From positions 1 to 44,505 of the forward strand of contig CALAML010000105.1 in NCBI GenBank assembly GCA_937925845.1: 44,505 nucleotides of DNA. The letters run 5' to 3'. The DNA is from an uncultured Acidimicrobiales bacterium. GTDB taxonomy: Bacteria; Actinomycetota; Acidimicrobiia; Acidimicrobiales; CALAML01. The position numbers and the translations under genes are program-made. This document shows positions 43,090 to 44,505 of the stretch, piece after piece (position 1 is the stretch's first letter; each line of letters begins with the position of its first letter). The notes beneath the pieces are model-generated. The model did no database searches. It had not been told where the DNA came from and was given only the letters and a program-made list of their open reading frames with translations.

Positions 43090-44505
43090 CGGCGGGTATC
43101 CGACCCGACCCCGCGAGCCACTGCTTCGTCGGCGCCGTTAGCTGAGGAAGCGGAAGCGGAAGCTGAGGATGTAGCTGGAGCGGTCGTCGTGGAGGGCTCG
43201 TCGCGGAGATCAATCACCATCGGGGCATCATCGCCGTCGCCATCGGCCTCGGACAAAACGCCCTCGGAATCCCCACTCTCTTCGCCCACCGAAGAACGCA
43301 GCGAGTGACGCGACACAAACCCGGCACCGATGATGATCAACCCGGCCAACCAGAGGGTGAGACGCACACCGGGGATGGCAAAACCCTGACCGAAAACGCT
43401 GATCTCGCCATCGTCGGCCAGCCAGTTGCTGACCTGGTCGAGAGCCTTCGACAACAGCGGACCGATCACAAAGGCAAACAGCACACAGGCCCGCACCATC
43501 ATGAACAGAGCACCAAAGATGCGGCCCCGCAGCTCCGGGGCGCTCTTTTCGTGGAGAAGCGTGAAACCGAGCACATAGACGGCGCCGGCACACAGGCCAA
43601 GGACGCCGATGAGAATGGCGGCGGGTCGCAACATGGTCATCGATGTGGCGCCCAACAGGCTGATGCCGGCGCCAAACACCGCCGCTTCAAACATGCCCTG
43701 CTTCGGAATGTGCTTCTGCAGGGCGGCCACCCCAGCCACACCCGCGGCCATACCCACGCCGAGGGCAAAGATCATAAAGCCGAAGCCGTCCTCGCCCTGA
43801 CCCAGGATCTCCTCGACAAAGATCGGCCCCAGCGGCACCAGCATGCCACCACCGATCAACCCTGTGGCCAAGCCCAGGTTCACGGCCCGGATCACCGGGT
43901 TGATAAACACAAACCGCCAACCCTCACGAACATCGGAGAGGCCGGCCTTCAGGCCACCGACCACACCCATCTGCTCCTCATCGGGCTTACGCAGCCGCTT
44001 CGGCAACCGGATCGACCCGAGCAAAAGGGCGGCGGCCAGGAAGGTGACGGCATCGACCACAAAGGCCAGACCGGCCTGATCGAGCCGAAAGCGATCGAGC
44101 CACGAGTAGTCGTCGATCCAGGTGGCCAGGTTGGCCAGCAGCGCATACAGGCCCGCCCCCACCGGGAACGTTCCATAAGCGGCAGCCACCGACAACGAGT
44201 TGGCCGCAGCCAGCTGTGACGGCGCCACGATGTCGGGAACCGCGGCCTCCTTGGCTGGCGACCACAACAGGGTGAACATCTCCAGCACCAGCGAGGCCAA
44301 CACCAGCCCGAGCACGGTGTCGACAAATGGCAGGGTCAGCAGCACCAGAGCCCGGCCGACATCGCAGCCCACCAACAGCCGGCGCCGATCCCAACGATCG
44401 GCAAACACCCCAGCCAACGGTCCCATGATGAAACCGGGGGCGATACGGGCACTCAGCACCAGACCGATAGCCACCCCCTCAGCCTGACCGCCCACCCGAG
44501 CGGCC
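43086..44505 (-). CDS. MFS transporter (MFS_3/EntS-like), partial at right edge
   Basis: The frame is open to the window edge, so the N-terminus is missing; 473 codons are seen. Hydrophobic segments and the loop signature GVFADRWDRRRLLVGCDVG place it in the MFS, with a layout like the transmembrane secretion effector group. A soluble tail of about 80 residues after the last helix is Ser/Asp/Ala-rich (TTTAPATSSASASASSANG) and likely disordered. The stop overlaps tmk. Substrate unknown. Confidence 0.9.
   Translation of the reverse strand, partial: AARVGGQAEGVAIGLVLSARIAPGFIMGPLAGVFADRWDRRRLLVGCDVGRALVLLTLPFVDTVLGLVLASLVLEMFTLLWSPAKEAAVPDIVAPSQLAAANSLSVAAAYGTFPVGAGLYALLANLATWIDDYSWLDRFRLDQAGLAFVVDAVTFLAAALLLGSIRLPKRLRKPDEEQMGVVGGLKAGLSDVREGWRFVFINPVIRAVNLGLATGLIGGGMLVPLGPIFVEEILGQGEDGFGFMIFALGVGMAAGVAGVAALQKHIPKQGMFEAAVFGAGISLLGATSMTMLRPAAILIGVLGLCAGAVYVLGFTLLHEKSAPELRGRIFGALFMMVRACVLFAFVIGPLLSKALDQVSNWLADDGEISVFGQGFAIPGVRLTLWLAGLIIIGAGFVSRHSLRSSVGEESGDSEGVLSEADGDGDDAPMVIDLRDEPSTTTAPATSSASASASSANGADEAVARGVGSDTRR

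Overview
The window looks like a chromosome segment of a high-GC actinobacterium, most likely class Acidimicrobiia (Ilumatobacter/Microthrix-like). The grounds are pervasive GC-rich third codon positions, frequent GTG starts, a SigR/RsrA-type thiol-stress sigma/anti-sigma pair, a Zincin_2/DUF2342 protease next to tilS, and a TrkA-linked Kef antiporter. No phage, plasmid, CRISPR, rRNA or intact transposase gene was seen.

Layout. (1) Bases 1-5172 carry a housekeeping block on the minus strand: a folP fragment at the edge, folE, ftsH, tilS, a DUF2342 zincin and a 48-residue membrane protein not previously obvious because of its size. (2) 5173-8384 holds a Tat-lipoprotein amidohydrolase bracketed by two palindromes with the same core, then sigR-rsrA and a truncated serine hydrolase. 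(3) 8432-14206 is a catabolic-looking group: two tandem PhyH-type dioxygenases, a divergent SDR, a sarcosine/dimethylglycine dehydrogenase-like flavoprotein and a 56-residue membrane protein. A long MITE-like inverted repeat follows at about 14247-14414. (4) 14883-31620 is rich in exported proteins: GDSL esterase, PQQ-propeller lipoprotein, Tat-lipoprotein metallo-beta-lactamase, a type II membrane protein with a Thr/Pro linker, a secreted protein of unknown function, a metallophosphoesterase nested inside an FN3 domain, and a trypsin-like protease with C-terminal repeats. Cytosolic genes between them are an AHL-lactonase-like hydrolase, an AAA ATPase, an MFS exporter and a UlaG-like hydrolase. 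(5) 31898-39221 holds a carbonic anhydrase/thioesterase pair, an SDR, an orphan branched-chain-type binding lipoprotein, a cytochrome P450 and a two-gene operon of secreted esterases. (6) 39446-44505 returns to core genes on the minus strand: tRNA-Thr(CGT), a Kef antiporter, holB, tmk and an MFS gene running off the edge.

Working together. folP-folE feed folate synthesis. SigR and RsrA form a redox switch. MFS-tmk-holB is a tightly packed unit (tmk and the MFS gene overlap by 4 bases). The two PhyH genes, SDR and flavoprotein may act on one N-methylated or hydroxylatable substrate, but that is inference only. The middle 34 kb separates two blocks that are conserved in actinobacteria and is interspersed with several unrelated palindrome/hairpin families, which suggests a lineage-specific accessory stretch.

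No wholly new multi-gene system can be demonstrated. The strongest unusual signals are the FN3-split phosphoesterase, the paired REP-like palindromes, the MITE-like element, the tandem dioxygenases and the repeat-tailed protease.
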